Notes: generated by a model from the sequence alone, not told the origin. Shown: positions 32,637 to 43,726, counted from the first letter of the stretch. The stretch: DNA of 64,000 nucleotides from Haloimpatiens sp. FM7315 (GCA_041861885.1 JBGVUE010000001.1:1786001-1850000); one strand, 5' to 3'. Made by a program: numbers and translations.

Positions 32637-34112
32637 ATGATAAAGCAAAAATTTTTGATGTGAAAAATAACAGAAATCTAACCATGCTAGTTGATTTTTA
32701 TGAATTAACTATGTGTAATGGGTACTTAAACAACAATGTAGGCAACAAAATAGCATATTTTGATATGTTTTTTAGAAAAGTTCCTGACAATGGTGGTTAT
32801 TGTATAATGGCTGGAGTTCAACAATTAATAGAATACTTGTCTTGCATAAAATTCACAAAAGATGACATTGAATATTTAGAGTCTAAAAAATGTTTTACAA
32901 AGGATTTTATTGACTATCTGAAAAATTTTGAATTTTCTTGTGACGTTTGGACAATACCTGAAGGTACCCCAGTGTTTCCAGGTGAACCTCTTGTAACAGT
33001 TCGAGGTCCTATAATTCAAGCTCAATTCGTAGAAACCATGATACTTTTAACAATAAATCATCAGACTTTAATTGCAACCAAATCTAGTAGAATTTGTAGA
33101 AGTGCAGAATATAGGCCAGTAATGGAATTCGGATCTAGACGTGCTCAAGGTTATGACGGAGCAATCTACGGTGCAAGAGCTGCAATTATAGGTGGCTGTA
33201 ACGCTACTGCTTGCACTATATCTGAAGAAATGTTTGGAATACCTGCAGTTGGAACTATGGCACACAGTTGGATTCAATTATTTGATACTGAATATGAAGC
33301 TTTTGAAGCTTGGTCAAAAACTTTTCCTGATAATTGTGTACTTTTAATTGATACTTATAATGTATTAAAATCTGGATTGCCTAATGCAATAAAAGTCTTT
33401 GATGAAGTATTAACTCCTATGGGTTATAGACCAAAGGGAGTTAGAATTGATAGTGGAGATATAACTTATTTATCGAAGAAAGTAAGAAAGGCACTAGATG
33501 ATGCTGGTTACAATGATGTGAAAATAGTCGCGTCTAATTCCCTTGATGAATATATTATAAGAGATATATTACGCCAAGGTGCTGAAATAGACAGCTTTGG
33601 TGTTGGAGAAAGATTGATAACTGCTAAATCAGAACCAGTATTTGGCGGAGTATATAAACTTGTTGCAGTTGAAGCTAATGGTGAAATAGTCCCTAAAATA
33701 AAAATAAGTGAAAACCCTGAAAAGATTACAAATCCAGCTTTCAAAAAATATATAGAATATTTGATAAAAAATCAAATAAAGCTATAGCTGATTTAATAAC
33801 CTTAAATAATGAGGCCATAGATGAAAATGAACCACTAGAAATTTTTAATCCAGTCCATACTTGGAAAAAGAGAAAAATTAAAAACTACTACGTAAAAAAC
33901 CTATCTATACAAATATTTAAAGAAGGTAAAGTAGTTTATAAAAGTCCTAGTGTAATGGAAATTAAAGAATACGCAAAAATCAATTAAATACGTTATGGTC
34001 CGAAGTTCTACGACTAGAAAATCCACACACATATTATGTAGACCTTTCAACAAAACTTTGGAATTTAAAACAAGATTTATTGAATAAATTCTCCTCATCC
34101 TACGAAGAATAA
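32637..34112 (+). CDS. pncB: nicotinate phosphoribosyltransferase (three homopolymer frameshifts)
   Basis: Converts nicotinate, PRPP and ATP to nicotinate mononucleotide for NAD salvage. GAAGGGG marks ATG 32637 as the start. One A added to A5 at 32647-32651 links it to the long frame. A second in A6 at 33743-33748 and a third in A5 at 33975-33979 carry the frame to TAA 34110-34112, giving about 491 residues, the normal clostridial length. Family motifs are MLVDFYELTMCNGY, EFGSRRAQG, GTMAHSW and GVRIDSGD. Without the repairs the protein would lack its C-terminal 100 residues. Confidence 0.85.
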
Positions 34113-34123
34113 AAAATAATATA

Positions 34124-34186
34124 AACCCCAAGAGCTAATAAAATTAAAACTACTCATGTTTTAAAATATTTAGCTCTTGGGGATTT
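34124..34186. terminator. bidirectional terminator between pncB and the next gene
   Basis: AACCCCAAGAGCTA near 34125-34138 pairs with TAGCTCTTGGGGATT near 34171-34185, with T-rich and A-rich flanks. It closes the convergent genes on both sides. Confidence 0.85.
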
Positions 34187-34190
34187 ATTT

Positions 34191-34409
34191 TTAATACCCC
34201 TGCACTTTTGAATAAATCTCATGTATATAATTACTTTTATCGATTTCTTCATCATCTGTATAACTTTCATCATAAAAAACTTTATAATTACTACGCTTTA
34301 CAATATTTTTAAATGGACACATGCCTTCATTCATCTCATATTCATAAAAAGTGCATTCTTTAAAGCACTCCACTTTTTCTTTATCAGTTGTTAAAAAAGG
34401 ACATAACAT
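34191..34409 (-). CDS. small cysteine-containing protein, 72 residues
   Basis: I do not recognise a named family. Cysteines at residues 3, 15, 19 and 31 occur as CPF...CFKEC...CPF, a spacing that could bind a metal or iron-sulfur cluster. The rest is acidic, with YDESYTDDEEID. The ATG is preceded by GGGAGGGG. It converges on pncB through a shared terminator. Real gene is likely; function unknown. Confidence 0.6.
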   Translation of the reverse strand: MLCPFLTTDKEKVECFKECTFYEYEMNEGMCPFKNIVKRSNYKVFYDESYTDDEEIDKSNYIHEIYSKVQGY

Positions 34410-34585
34410 ATTGACCCCTCCCTGTTTCTTCTCTCATAATCATATTACCATTATAAGGCAATATTCTCTATAATTAAAGAACTTTTTAATATTTTGAATA
34501 TTATATTTGATTTTGGTTAAAATATACGGCAACTGATATTTTAGCATATCATTTTATGCAATTATATTATAAAAGGAGTGTTAAT

Positions 34586-34932
34586 ATGTATATTACAAGT
34601 ATATCTCTTTCCTATATATTTTTAGCCATAGGCGTACTTTCTTTTATTTTCTTTTTATATTTCAGAATAATCCTAATGAAATCTTCTAATAAAAAATCAA
34701 ATACAAAAATTCTAGGGAAAACAAAAAATCCAGAAATTTGGAGAAACAAAAATAACAGAATGTCTTATATTTCTTTTTTTGGTTTGCATTATCCGTAGGC
34801 TTCTTTGTATATTTTAAATTCTTTTTTACATCAAATTTATTATCTATATCCTACCTATTTATTTACATTGCCTTAATTACAGTTACAATGTTTGCAGTAA
34901 TGCTTCCAAAAATGCAAAATAAGAAATATTAG
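34586..34932 (+). CDS. small membrane protein, about 115 residues (frameshift in T7 run at 34774-34780)
   Basis: AAGGAGTG precedes ATG 34586. The written frame stops at 34798. Adding one T gives FFWFALSVGFFVYFKFFF and two more membrane helices, ending at TAG 34930-34932. Three membrane helices in total (about 6-24, 66-85, 90-108) with a basic loop (MKSSNKKSNTKILGKTKN). No family recognised. Followed by a long terminator hairpin. Confidence 0.55.
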
Positions 34933-34973
34933 CAAAAGTTTTCATATATAATTATCCATATAAATTATTTATG

Positions 34974-35065
34974 AAAAAACTATGACTTTAAAAATAGATT
35001 TCTAAAATATACCGCATTTTAATGGGAATATTTTAAAATTATTTCTTTAAAGCCATAGTTTTTTG
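34974..35065. terminator. long bidirectional terminator hairpin
   Basis: AAAAAACTATGACTTTAAA pairs with TTTAAAGCCATAGTTTTTT across a 90-base structure that also has an inner AAAATAT/ATATTTT stem. It serves the convergent small genes on each side. Confidence 0.75.
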
Positions 35066-35067
35066 TT

Positions 35068-35223
35068 TTATTTATATATGTTATAGGATATAAACATTTC
35101 TTCATAAGTTTTTTCTACTGCGCTTCTGCTCTTAAAGATACTAAATACCATTATTAATAGTATTATGGAAAGCACAACCACTATAAATTTATAAAGCCTT
35201 TTCTTTCTTATTAATATAATCAT
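35068..35223 (-). CDS. small single-pass membrane protein, 51 residues
   Basis: GAGGGTG lies six bases before the ATG at 35223. The product starts with a basic segment (MIILIRKKRLYKF), has one membrane helix (about 13-30) and ends KSRSAVEKTYEEMFISYN. It resembles the start of YneA-like proteins of Firmicutes, which continue into a LysM domain, but here the ORF stops directly after that point. Well placed, with ribosome binding site and terminator, so probably real. Confidence 0.5.
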   Translation of the reverse strand: MIILIRKKRLYKFIVVVLSIILLIMVFSIFKSRSAVEKTYEEMFISYNIYK

Positions 35224-35454
35224 ATGCATCACCCTCAAGATAATTATATTAATAAAAAATTGCTTTATTACATTTTTATAAAAAAAGCACTATTTTAAAA
35301 TTTGAGTTTTTTAGGCTAAAATTAAATTAAATTATATCCAACCTAAATATTAAAATTCTATGAAGCTAATATATGACCTTGTACTATATAAAATAAAATG
35401 TTATATTATTAACTGTGAAATTTATATAATTTTAAATAATAGGAGAGATGCACT

Positions 35455-36804
35455 GTGAAGCATAAAAAACTTTCTTTAATTTTTACTATAATATTTATGG
35501 TGTCTTCATGCAATTCAGTTTTTGCAAAAACTAATGATGCCCCACCAAGTATAAATGGTTCTGCGGCAATAACTTTAGATGTTAATACCGGTGAAATTAT
35601 ATATACAAAAGATATTGACGGAACTAACTACAAAAAAGCAAATAGCACTAAGGGAATGTACCCTGCTAGCACTACAAAGCTTATGACTGCTTTGGTATTT
35701 TCTAAAAACAAAAACAAATTAAGTTCCGACATACTAAAATACAATAAGTCCGCAATAGAACAGCCAAAATACTCTCTATATACGGATTATAAAAGTGCCA
35801 ATTTAAAAGTAGGTAATTCTATACCATCTCAAGATGTTATGAACGCACTTCTTTTATATTCAGCTAATGATATGGCTTATGTAGTTGCTGGAAATGTCGG
35901 TAAAACTTCCACTGATGACGAAAACTCTAAAAAAGCGGTTAACAATTTTATTGACATGATGAATAAGGAAGCTGAAGAACTGCATATGAAAAATACACAT
36001 TTTGTCACAGCCAATGGTCTTCATGATGTTAACCATTATACTACACCTTATGATTTATCACTTTTAGGTAGAGCTGCTGCAAAGGATAAATGGGTTTCAG
36101 AGACAATTATAAAGAAGAAATCCGATATGCATATTAACAATGTAACAATTCCTTTAGAAAATAGGAATAAACTTTTGGAAGAAAATATTAATGGCGCAGT
36201 TTGTATTGGCGGTAAAACCGGTTATACCTCAGATGCCGGAAGATGTTTAGTTGCTATTTTTAATAAAAATGGTCACAAAATTATTGGTGTTGTAATGAAT
36301 TCTATATATGATGCTAAAGATAGTTTTGTATTTGAAGATATGAAAAAAATCATAGATTGGAGTTACAAAGCTTCAAAAGTTAACTATTTAAAAAAAGACT
36401 CAAAAGTTAAAACTGTATCTTTAAAATACAAACCTTTATTATTTGTAGGACCTGAAAAAACCTTACAAGTTCCTCTTCTTTTAAAGGAAAATGTAGATTA
36501 TTATAAAAATACTGTAAACACTAAAGAAATAAAAACTACCATAAATACTGACAAACTAACTTTAAATAATTTATCTACAAATAAACCTGTAGCACAAATT
36601 ACTGTATCAGAAAGAGAAGCAGTTAAAAGCTATGATTTATATACAAATGTTTCCAAATCACAAATTTTAAAAGATAACATACTTTTGTATTCACTTGTAG
36701 CATTATCTTTTATCGCAGTATGTGCATTATTAATATTTATATCAATATATATAAATAAAATAAAAAGAAGACACAGTAGAAGAAAAAATAAATACTGGAG
36801 TTAA
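35455..36804 (+). CDS. serine-type D-alanyl-D-alanine carboxypeptidase
   Basis: Trims the terminal D-Ala of peptidoglycan stem peptides. 449 residues. Signal peptide to about residue 24, SxxK motif in PASTTKLMTALVF, SxN in SANDMAYVV and KTG in GGKTGYTSDAG. The C-terminal domain (about 310-405) is followed by a membrane helix (about 412-433) and a basic tail, so it is anchored at the C-terminus. Start is GTG 35455, with GGAGAG upstream. Related to DacF/PBP5 types; which one is not clear. Has its own terminator. Confidence 0.92.
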   Translation: MKHKKLSLIFTIIFMVSSCNSVFAKTNDAPPSINGSAAITLDVNTGEIIYTKDIDGTNYKKANSTKGMYPASTTKLMTALVFSKNKNKLSSDILKYNKSAIEQPKYSLYTDYKSANLKVGNSIPSQDVMNALLLYSANDMAYVVAGNVGKTSTDDENSKKAVNNFIDMMNKEAEELHMKNTHFVTANGLHDVNHYTTPYDLSLLGRAAAKDKWVSETIIKKKSDMHINNVTIPLENRNKLLEENINGAVCIGGKTGYTSDAGRCLVAIFNKNGHKIIGVVMNSIYDAKDSFVFEDMKKIIDWSYKASKVNYLKKDSKVKTVSLKYKPLLFVGPEKTLQVPLLLKENVDYYKNTVNTKEIKTTINTDKLTLNNLSTNKPVAQITVSEREAVKSYDLYTNVSKSQILKDNILLYSLVALSFIAVCALLIFISIYINKIKRRHSRRKNKYWS

Positions 36805-36810
36805 TATAAT

Positions 36811-36854
36811 AAAAGTTGTGTACTTAAGAAAACATATTCTAATACACAACTTTT
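36811..36854. terminator. terminator shared by the carboxypeptidase gene and the aro operon
   Basis: AAAAGTTGTGTA (36811-36822) pairs with TACACAACTTTT (36843-36854). It ends the carboxypeptidase transcript (plus) and the aro operon after aroK (minus). Confidence 0.8.
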
Positions 36855-36856
36855 TA

Positions 36857-37354
36857 TTACTTCAAATTAAGCTTTAATATTATTTTCCTTACTACAGAAT
36901 ATAAACTAGATTCATTTTTTATAATATAGTCACTGTATTCTTTGTACAAATGAATTCTTTCTTCGTAAATCTTAATCAAATTTGTTTTTCTATTTTTAAT
37001 TAAGGGCCTTTTTTCAGTGTCAATATCCTCTAATATATTTGAAAGGTTTCTATCTATAAAAATTATTTTTCCCTTTTCTTTTAGATGTATAATATTTTCT
37101 TTTCTCCCTACTACTCCACCTCCAGTAGATATAACAGCATATTCCTTATTTGAAATTTCATTTACAATATCGCTTTCAATATTTCTAAAATATTCTTCTC
37201 CCTTTTTAAATAACTCTAAAATTGATTTATTCATAGTTTTTTCAATTTCCTCGTCTATATCGTAAAAACTAAGTCCTGTTTCCTTTGATAACATTTTCCC
37301 TATAGTACTTTTACCACATCCTGGCATTCCTATTAAAACTACATTGCTTTTCAT
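36857..37354 (-). CDS. aroK: shikimate kinase
   Basis: Phosphorylates shikimate at the 3-hydroxyl. 165 residues. Walker A GMPGCGKSTIG (9-19), shikimate-binding FYDIDEEIE and STGGGVVGR, and the lid KRPLIKN. Last gene of the aro operon, 43 bp after aroE. GAAGGTG precedes the ATG. Confidence 0.95.
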   Translation of the reverse strand: MKSNVVLIGMPGCGKSTIGKMLSKETGLSFYDIDEEIEKTMNKSILELFKKGEEYFRNIESDIVNEISNKEYAVISTGGGVVGRKENIIHLKEKGKIIFIDRNLSNILEDIDTEKRPLIKNRKTNLIKIYEERIHLYKEYSDYIIKNESSLYSVVRKIILKLNLK

Positions 37355-37396
37355 AAAAATTCACCTTCATAATAATCCCATTTAATATAACTATTT

Positions 37397-38215
37397 TTAT
37401 AATTCATACATATCTTTTAATAATTCACTATAAATTTCATCTATAATTTTCACATCAAATTTTACGTTATTCCATAATTCCTCAGCTTTTATCGCTTGAC
37501 CCACTAACATATATAGCCCATTAATGGAAACATTTCCAAAGCTTCTAGCCTCTTTTAGAAATACTGTTTCAAAAGGATTGTATATAAGATCTATACACAC
37601 ATTAAATTTCCTTAAAACTTCCTTTTCTACTATACAGTCCAAAACATTTGGATACATACCAACAGGTGTACAATTTATAATAATTTCTGAGCTATTTAAG
37701 CCTTTCAAATCATTATACTGCATAACTTTACAGTTATGGAATTTAGACCTTGCCTCTTCTTCATTTCTAGTAACGATTATAATCTCTTTTGCCTCATTGT
37801 CCTTTAAATATTGAAAGACTGCTTTAGACGCCCCTCCACTTCCTAAAATCACAAAAGATTTGCTTTTTATACTTATATTGAACTTTTTCATCATAATTCC
37901 AAAGCCATAATAATCTGTATTATATCCTAAAAATTTATCATCTTTTATAACTATAGTATTTATTGCACCTATTTTTTCAGCTTCTTCTGAAATCTCATCT
38001 AAATAAGGCATGACTTTAACTTTATAGGGTATAGTAACATTTACACCTTTTACATTCAGTGCCTTAAGACCATTAACTGCATCATTAAGCCTATCTTTCT
38101 TCACTTCAAACAAATTATAAGAAGCTTTTATACCTAATTTTCTAAGTATTAATTCATGTATATCTGGGGATAGACTATGTCCTAGTTTTTCTCCTATTAA
38201 GCCATAAGTATACAA
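37397..38215 (-). CDS. aroE: shikimate dehydrogenase (NADP+)
   Basis: Reduces 3-dehydroshikimate to shikimate. 272 residues. Substrate-binding GEKLGHSLSPDIH near the start, catalytic Lys in NVTIPYKVKVMPY, NADP-binding GSGGASKAVFQYL, and the INGLYMLVGQA motif near the C-terminus. Start codon is TTG with AGGGG five bases upstream. Lies 18 bp after pheA. Confidence 0.95.
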   Translation of the reverse strand: MYTYGLIGEKLGHSLSPDIHELILRKLGIKASYNLFEVKKDRLNDAVNGLKALNVKGVNVTIPYKVKVMPYLDEISEEAEKIGAINTIVIKDDKFLGYNTDYYGFGIMMKKFNISIKSKSFVILGSGGASKAVFQYLKDNEAKEIIIVTRNEEEARSKFHNCKVMQYNDLKGLNSSEIIINCTPVGMYPNVLDCIVEKEVLRKFNVCIDLIYNPFETVFLKEARSFGNVSINGLYMLVGQAIKAEELWNNVKFDVKIIDEIYSELLKDMYEL

Positions 38216-38232
38216 AATTACCCCTCCAAATT

Positions 38233-39403
38233 TTATCTACAATTCTTATCATTAATATATTGGCCCACTATTTTAAAGTACTTGCTGTTATATTTAATTA
38301 AGTCTAAAGCATTTAATATACTTTTATCTTTAATGTTTCCTTCAAAATCTATATAAAAGAAATACGTCCAGTTTTCATCTCCTGTAGGTCTTGACTCAAT
38401 TTTTAAAAGATTAATATCATTGTCCGCAAAATACCTAAGTACATTAAATAAAGTTCCTGCTTTATGCTCTAAAGAAAATAATACGCTTATTTTATTATTA
38501 TCCTCTGAATTATCAAGTTCTCTTGCTACTATGATAAATCTTGTATGATTATTTTTTTATTGTTAATATTTTTCTTCAGAATCTGAAGCTTATAAATTTC
38601 TGAAGCCCTTCTACTACCTATGGCAGCCTTTGTTATGTCATTTTGATTTTTTATATACTTAGCACTTATAGCTGTATTATAATATGGAATCAATTTTACC
38701 TTATTATAATCCTTTAAAAAATGACTACTTTGTTTAAACCCTTGGGGATGAGAGTAAATTTCTTTTATATTTTTAATATCAGCATCTTTTAAAGCAAGCA
38801 AATTTTGCTCTATTTTTATGCACTTTTCTCCAATTACGTAAAGCTCATATTTTCGAAGCAAATCATATACCTCAGATATAGCACCAGTAGAAGAGTTTTC
38901 AAGAGGTAATATAGCGTAGTCTAACACTTTATTATTTAGATTTAAAAAAACCTCATCAAAAGTTTCAAAACTTATTGAATCCACTTTTTCTCCGAAATAA
39001 CTAGTTAAGGCATCTTCACTAAAAGAACCTTTAACACCTTGAAATCCCACTTTAATCATTTTATCAAAAGTTAACGGCTTAACTTCAAAATTTTTCTTGT
39101 TATTTTCTTTAAAATTTTCAATATTATCTTGAAATATTTTATAAGATTGATACTTTCTACTTACTGCCATGGTATTTTTAAAAAATTCCTCAGCATATAC
39201 TTTTAAATTTTTATTTTTTAATCTATTTAAATTTTTTTGATAACTTCTTTTTCTCTTTCTTCATTAAAAACAGGAATATTATTTTCTTTCTTATATTCAG
39301 CTACACATAATACTGCCTTCATTCTCTTTTCAAATAGTTCTACTAATTTCTCATCTATATCATCTATTTCATTTCTTAAATTCTTTAATCTTTCCTTATT
39401 CAT
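38233..39403 (-). CDS. pheA: bifunctional chorismate mutase / prephenate dehydratase (frameshifts at 39232-39238 and 38552-38558)
   Basis: P-protein leading to phenylpyruvate. Restoring one A in each of two A7 runs gives a single protein of about 391 residues from ATG 39403 (AGTAGGTG upstream). Residues 1-85 are an AroQ-type chorismate mutase (RNEIDDIDEKLVELFEKRM). Residues 105-285 are the dehydratase (GVKGSFSEDA, LPLENSSTGAISEVYDLL). The final 100 residues are an ACT domain (LFSLEHKAGTLFNVLRYFADNDINL, in part; ESRP motif), which binds Phe for feedback control. Confidence 0.87.
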
Positions 39404-39422
39404 AAAAACACCTACTTTTATT

Positions 39423-40498
39423 CTAATTTAAATAAAAATCTAATAAAGAAATTGCAGCTACTGACTCTACAACTGGAACTGCTCTTTGGACTATACAAGG
39501 ATCATGTCTACCCTCTACACTAAAGCTAACATTTTCTTTTTTGCTTATATCTATAGTATTCTGAACTTTACCTATAGAAGGTGTTGGCTTAATTGCACAT
39601 CTAAAAACAAGAGGTCTCCCATTTGTTATGCCTCCTAGTATACCACCATTGTTATTACTATAGGTTTTTACTCTATTATTATCATAGTAAAATTCATCAT
39701 TAGCCTCAGAGCCAAACATTTCAGTTATGGAAAATCCAGATCCAAATTCTACTGCTTTTACTGCAGGTATTGAAAATAGGAGATGAGATAAAGAGCTTTC
39801 AACGGAATCAAAAAAGGTTCTCCAAGTCCTGTATCTAAATTAATTGCTGCACATTCAATTACTCCACCTACAGAATCCATATTCTTCTTTGCTTTTAATA
39901 TTAACTCTTTCATTTTTTCATTCACAGATTGGTCAATTGTTGGGAACTCTTGAAGCCTTAATTTTTTTAGCACTTTTTCTTCTATATTATTATAATCAAA
40001 ACTCTCATCCTTTAAATCTTTAATAGACTTAATATGACTCCCTATTATTACTCCCCTTGATTCTAATAATTGTCTACAAACTGCCCCTGCAAAAACTAAA
40101 GCTGCAGTTATTCTGCCTGAAAAATGTCCACCACCTCTATAATCATTAAAACCACCATACTTAATTGCACCTGTATAATCTGCATGACCTGGCCGCATTA
40201 TATTTTCAATCTTAGAATAATCTTTTGATTTTTTATCTTGATTTTTTATCATAGCACAAAGTGGTGTTCCCGTGGTCTTTCCATTAAAATACCCACTTAA
40301 TATCTTAAAATTATCCTCTTCTTTTCTAGAAGTTGAAATAGTATTTCTACCCGGTGCTCTTCTTGACATTTCATAATTTATGTAATCTAAATTCAAATCA
40401 AATCCGCTAGATAATCCATCTATAATAACTCCTATAGCTTCTCCATGAGATTCTCCAAAAATAGATAATTTTATATTATTCCCCCATATGGCACTCAT
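39423..40498 (-). CDS. aroC: chorismate synthase (frameshift in A6 run at 39810-39815)
   Basis: Forms chorismate from EPSP using reduced FMN. Starts at ATG 40498 ([19 protein letters not shown]) with GGAGG eight bases upstream; the longer frame to 40567 lies inside aroA. One T added to the T6 run joins [22 protein letters not shown] to the second ORF and its [12 protein letters not shown] motif. About 358 residues. Overlaps the 3' end of aroA by 23 bp. Confidence 0.88.
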
Positions 40499-41762
40499 AT
40501 ATTTTACCTCCAAGCATACTAAAGTCTTTCCAAAAATCCGGATAAGATTTTTCAACTGAATTTGCATCCTTAATTACAACAGATTCGCTGCACCTTATTG
40601 AAGCTACTGCAAGAGCCATAGCTATCCTATGATCATTCCAGCTTTTTACCTCACCGCCCTTTAAACTTTCCTTACCTTTAATAATAAGGCCATCGGAAAA
40701 CTCTTCAATATCAGCTCCAAGGACTTTAAGCTCTGTTGCCATAGCTTTTAGCCTATCACATTCTTTAATTCTAAGCCTCTTTGCCTTTATTATCTTTGTT
40801 GTGCCATTACTTAAAGCTGCTACTACAGAAAGAATTGGTATTAAATCTGGACACTGAGATACATCTATCTCAATTCCCTTTGTTTTAGATTTAAAGGCTT
40901 TTACCGTATTTTCGGTTACTTCTATTTTAGCACCCATATTTTTAAGTATTTCTAAAATAGCCTTATCCCCTTGAAGAGATTTTTCCCACAAATTAGTACA
41001 TGTTATATTTCCTCCAAGTATCCCAGCTACTAAAAAGAAAGCTCCCTGTGAAAAATCACCTTCCACCTTGTAATCCTTACTTTTGTATCTTTGATTTCCT
41101 TTTATGTAGAATTCCTTATAATCTTTATTATCTATATAAACACCAAATTTTTTAAGCATATCAATAGTAAGATCCACATAAGCTTTGGATTCAAGCTCTG
41201 TTGTTACAATTATCCTAGAATCTTTATATAATAAGGGTAGTGCAAATAATAATCCAGTTATAAACTGAGAACTTACATCTCCTCTAACTTTAAATACACC
41301 AGCATCAAGTGGCCCCTTAAGTGTTAATGGAAGTTTACCTTTTTCATTTTTATATGATATTTTCTTTTCGTTAAAAATATTATAATAAACCTGTAGAGGC
41401 CTTTCTACTAATTTTCCTTCTCCATAAAATGTAACCTCTTTATCTTGAGTTAAGGAAATAGGGATTAAAAATCTTATAGTTGAACCAGACTCATTACAAT
41501 TAATCTTATTATTTATAACATTAATTGTACCAATTCCCTTTATTATAATTTTCCCCTTTTCTTTATCACACTTAATGTTTGCTCCAAAAGACCTCATAGC
41601 TTCAATACTTGCTATAATATCCTTTGAAAAAATAATATCTTTAATTTCAGTTTCATCTTCACTTAGACTTGCACAAATAATAGCTCTATGACTCATACTC
41701 TTTGATGGTGGAATTTTTATATCACCACTTAAATTACAAGGTTCTATTCTTATATCACTCAT
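40476..41762 (-). CDS. aroA: 5-enolpyruvylshikimate-3-phosphate synthase
   Basis: Adds the enolpyruvyl group of PEP to shikimate-3-phosphate. About 428 residues, intact. Motifs are PPSKSMSHRAIICA near the start, SGSTIRFLIP, RGDVSSQFITGLL and the C-terminal NDHRIAMALAVAS. ATG 41762 is chosen because AGGTG lies six bases upstream; GTG 41771 overlaps that site. It sits between aroB and aroC. Confidence 0.95.
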   Translation of the reverse strand: MSDIRIEPCNLSGDIKIPPSKSMSHRAIICASLSEDETEIKDIIFSKDIIASIEAMRSFGANIKCDKEKGKIIIKGIGTINVINNKINCNESGSTIRFLIPISLTQDKEVTFYGEGKLVERPLQVYYNIFNEKKISYKNEKGKLPLTLKGPLDAGVFKVRGDVSSQFITGLLFALPLLYKDSRIIVTTELESKAYVDLTIDMLKKFGVYIDNKDYKEFYIKGNQRYKSKDYKVEGDFSQGAFFLVAGILGGNITCTNLWEKSLQGDKAILEILKNMGAKIEVTENTVKAFKSKTKGIEIDVSQCPDLIPILSVVAALSNGTTKIIKAKRLRIKECDRLKAMATELKVLGADIEEFSDGLIIKGKESLKGGEVKSWNDHRIAMALAVASIRCSESVVIKDANSVEKSYPDFWKDFSMLGGKIYECHMGE

Positions 41763-41810
41763 AAATTTCACCTATTTCCTTCAATAAATTAATCTAAGAT
41801 TTATAAAATT

Positions 41811-42879
41811 TTAATTATCAGTTATGTAATTAAAAACCTGATCTTTTTTAATTTTCTTTATATAGCTTTCTCCTATATTCCTAATTAATATAATATTTAT
41901 ACTGTTTTCTATACATTTTTTATCTAAACTAATAGTTTGCACAATTTTATTTGTATCAATTTTTTCAAAAGTATAAGGCAAATTATATTTAATCAATAAA
42001 TTTTTAATTTTATCAGAAGTTCCTTTTTCAGTTTCCTTATTCCTCTCGGAATTCTTTGTAATTAAATACATTCCTATAGCCACTGCTTCTCCGTGGGTAT
42101 ACTTTGAATAATTAAAATAGGTTTCTATTGCATGTCCTATTGTATGTCCAAAATTTAAAATCATTCTCTTTCCCGTATCTTTTTCATCTTCTTCTACAAA
42201 TTCTTTCTTTATAGTACAGCATTTATAAATAACATAATCTATATCCTCATAAAGTTCTTTATCTGACTTATAATTTTCAAGCTTTAAAAAAGCTCCTTGC
42301 TTTTTATACATCCATACTTAATACACTCTGAAAGGCCATCATTAAAAACCCTTTTCTCTAAGGACATTAAAACCTCTGGATCAACAAAAACTGCCTTAGG
42401 ATGATAAAAACTACCTATTAGATTTTTCCCTCTTTCAAGATCAATTCCTACTTTTCCACCAATACTACTATCAATTTGAGAAAGCAAGGTAGTTGGAATT
42501 TGAATAAAAGGAATCCCTCTTAAAAATGTTGCAGCGGCAAATCCACCTAAATCTCCTACAACTCCACCACCAAAAGTTAAAATAATATCCTTTCTTGTAA
42601 GGTTAAAATCTAAAAAACCACTATATATGTCTTGAAGCACATTAATATTTTTACTTTTTTCTCCATTTTTTATAATAATAAATTTTACCAAATAACCACT
42701 ATCTATAAGGTTTTTTTCATTCTGTCTCCATAAATTCTATAAACCTTATCATCAGTAACTACTGCTATCTTTTTTCCTTTATAAATATTTCTTATATTAA
42801 GACCTATTTGTTCAAATAAACCTTTTTGAATAAAAATTTCATAATTTTTCCCCGGTAAATCAATACTTAACTTCCTCAC
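41811..42879 (-). CDS. aroB: 3-dehydroquinate synthase (frameshifts at 42711-42717 and 42286-42291)
   Basis: Cyclises DAHP to 3-dehydroquinate. GTG 42879 follows the tyrA stop directly. One A added to an A7 run and one T to a T6 run give about 357 residues. Motifs are [20 protein letters not shown], the [20 protein letters not shown] segment and [11 protein letters not shown] with its metal-binding His residues. Both breaks fall inside the catalytic domain, so as written no active enzyme could be made. Confidence 0.88.
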
Positions 42880-43725
42880 TTAAATCATATCCTCTCTAAT
42901 TTCTCTCACTTCATCAAAGATTCTATTTAAATTACATACATCACCTTTTTGTACAAATCTCTTTATAATTTCAAGTTCATCAATTAATTTATTCATTTCA
43001 TTTACAACATTTTCTTTATTTTCTGCTAAAAGTTCGCTCCACAAACGAGAGTTTATATTTGATACCCTTGTAATATCCCTAAAACTTCCCCCAAAGCACA
43101 GATTGTCCTTAAAAAATCTTCTATTTTTAATAAAAGCAGCAGCTAATACATGGGGTAATTGACTTACATAAGCTATCATCTCATCGTGTTCTTTGGAATT
43201 CATCTCCACAATTTTTCTTATATTTATCTTATTTAAAATTTCTTTAAGTATTTTAATATTCTCAAGTTTATTATTAGCAGTAATTAAGATATAATCTGAA
43301 CCTTCAAATATTTTTTCAGATGATATATCAAAGCCTTTACTTTCTTTTCCTGCCATTGGATGTCCTGGTATAAAATCTAGGTCTTTTGGCATTATTCTTT
43401 GAATTTCTGAAATCATACTTTCCTTAACTCCAGTTACATCTGTTACTATACATCCTTTTTTTAGATATTTCACATTATCCTTTAAAAATTTCACTTCTAG
43501 TTCTGGATATAAACACATTATAACAATATCCGATTTACTTAATGGAATTTTTGAATCCATAAACCCTTTATCTATTATACCCAATTTCTCAGCTTTTTTT
43601 AAACTATTTTCATTTACATCTAAAGCCCATATATTTTTGAAACCACACTTTCTTAAAGCCTTGGCAAAAGAACCTCCTATAAGACCTAATCCTACAATTG
43701 ACAAATTAAATTTTGAGAAATCCAT
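42880..43725 (-). CDS. tyrA: prephenate dehydrogenase
   Basis: Oxidises prephenate to 4-hydroxyphenylpyruvate in tyrosine synthesis. 281 residues. NAD-binding VGLGLIGGSFAKAL at residues 11-24, then PGHPMAGKESKG and YVSQLPHVLAAAF. No ACT domain. 1 bp after aroF and touching aroB, so translation is probably coupled. Confidence 0.95.
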   Translation of the reverse strand: MDFSKFNLSIVGLGLIGGSFAKALRKCGFKNIWALDVNENSLKKAEKLGIIDKGFMDSKIPLSKSDIVIMCLYPELEVKFLKDNVKYLKKGCIVTDVTGVKESMISEIQRIMPKDLDFIPGHPMAGKESKGFDISSEKIFEGSDYILITANNKLENIKILKEILNKINIRKIVEMNSKEHDEMIAYVSQLPHVLAAAFIKNRRFFKDNLCFGGSFRDITRVSNINSRLWSELLAENKENVVNEMNKLIDELEIIKRFVQKGDVCNLNRIFDEVREIREDMI

Positions 43726-43726
43726 A

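Noticed and set aside
41811..42879. Programmed frameshifting in aroB
   Set aside because: The breaks need added bases, there is no consistent slippery heptamer with pseudoknot, and the same pattern affects unrelated genes.
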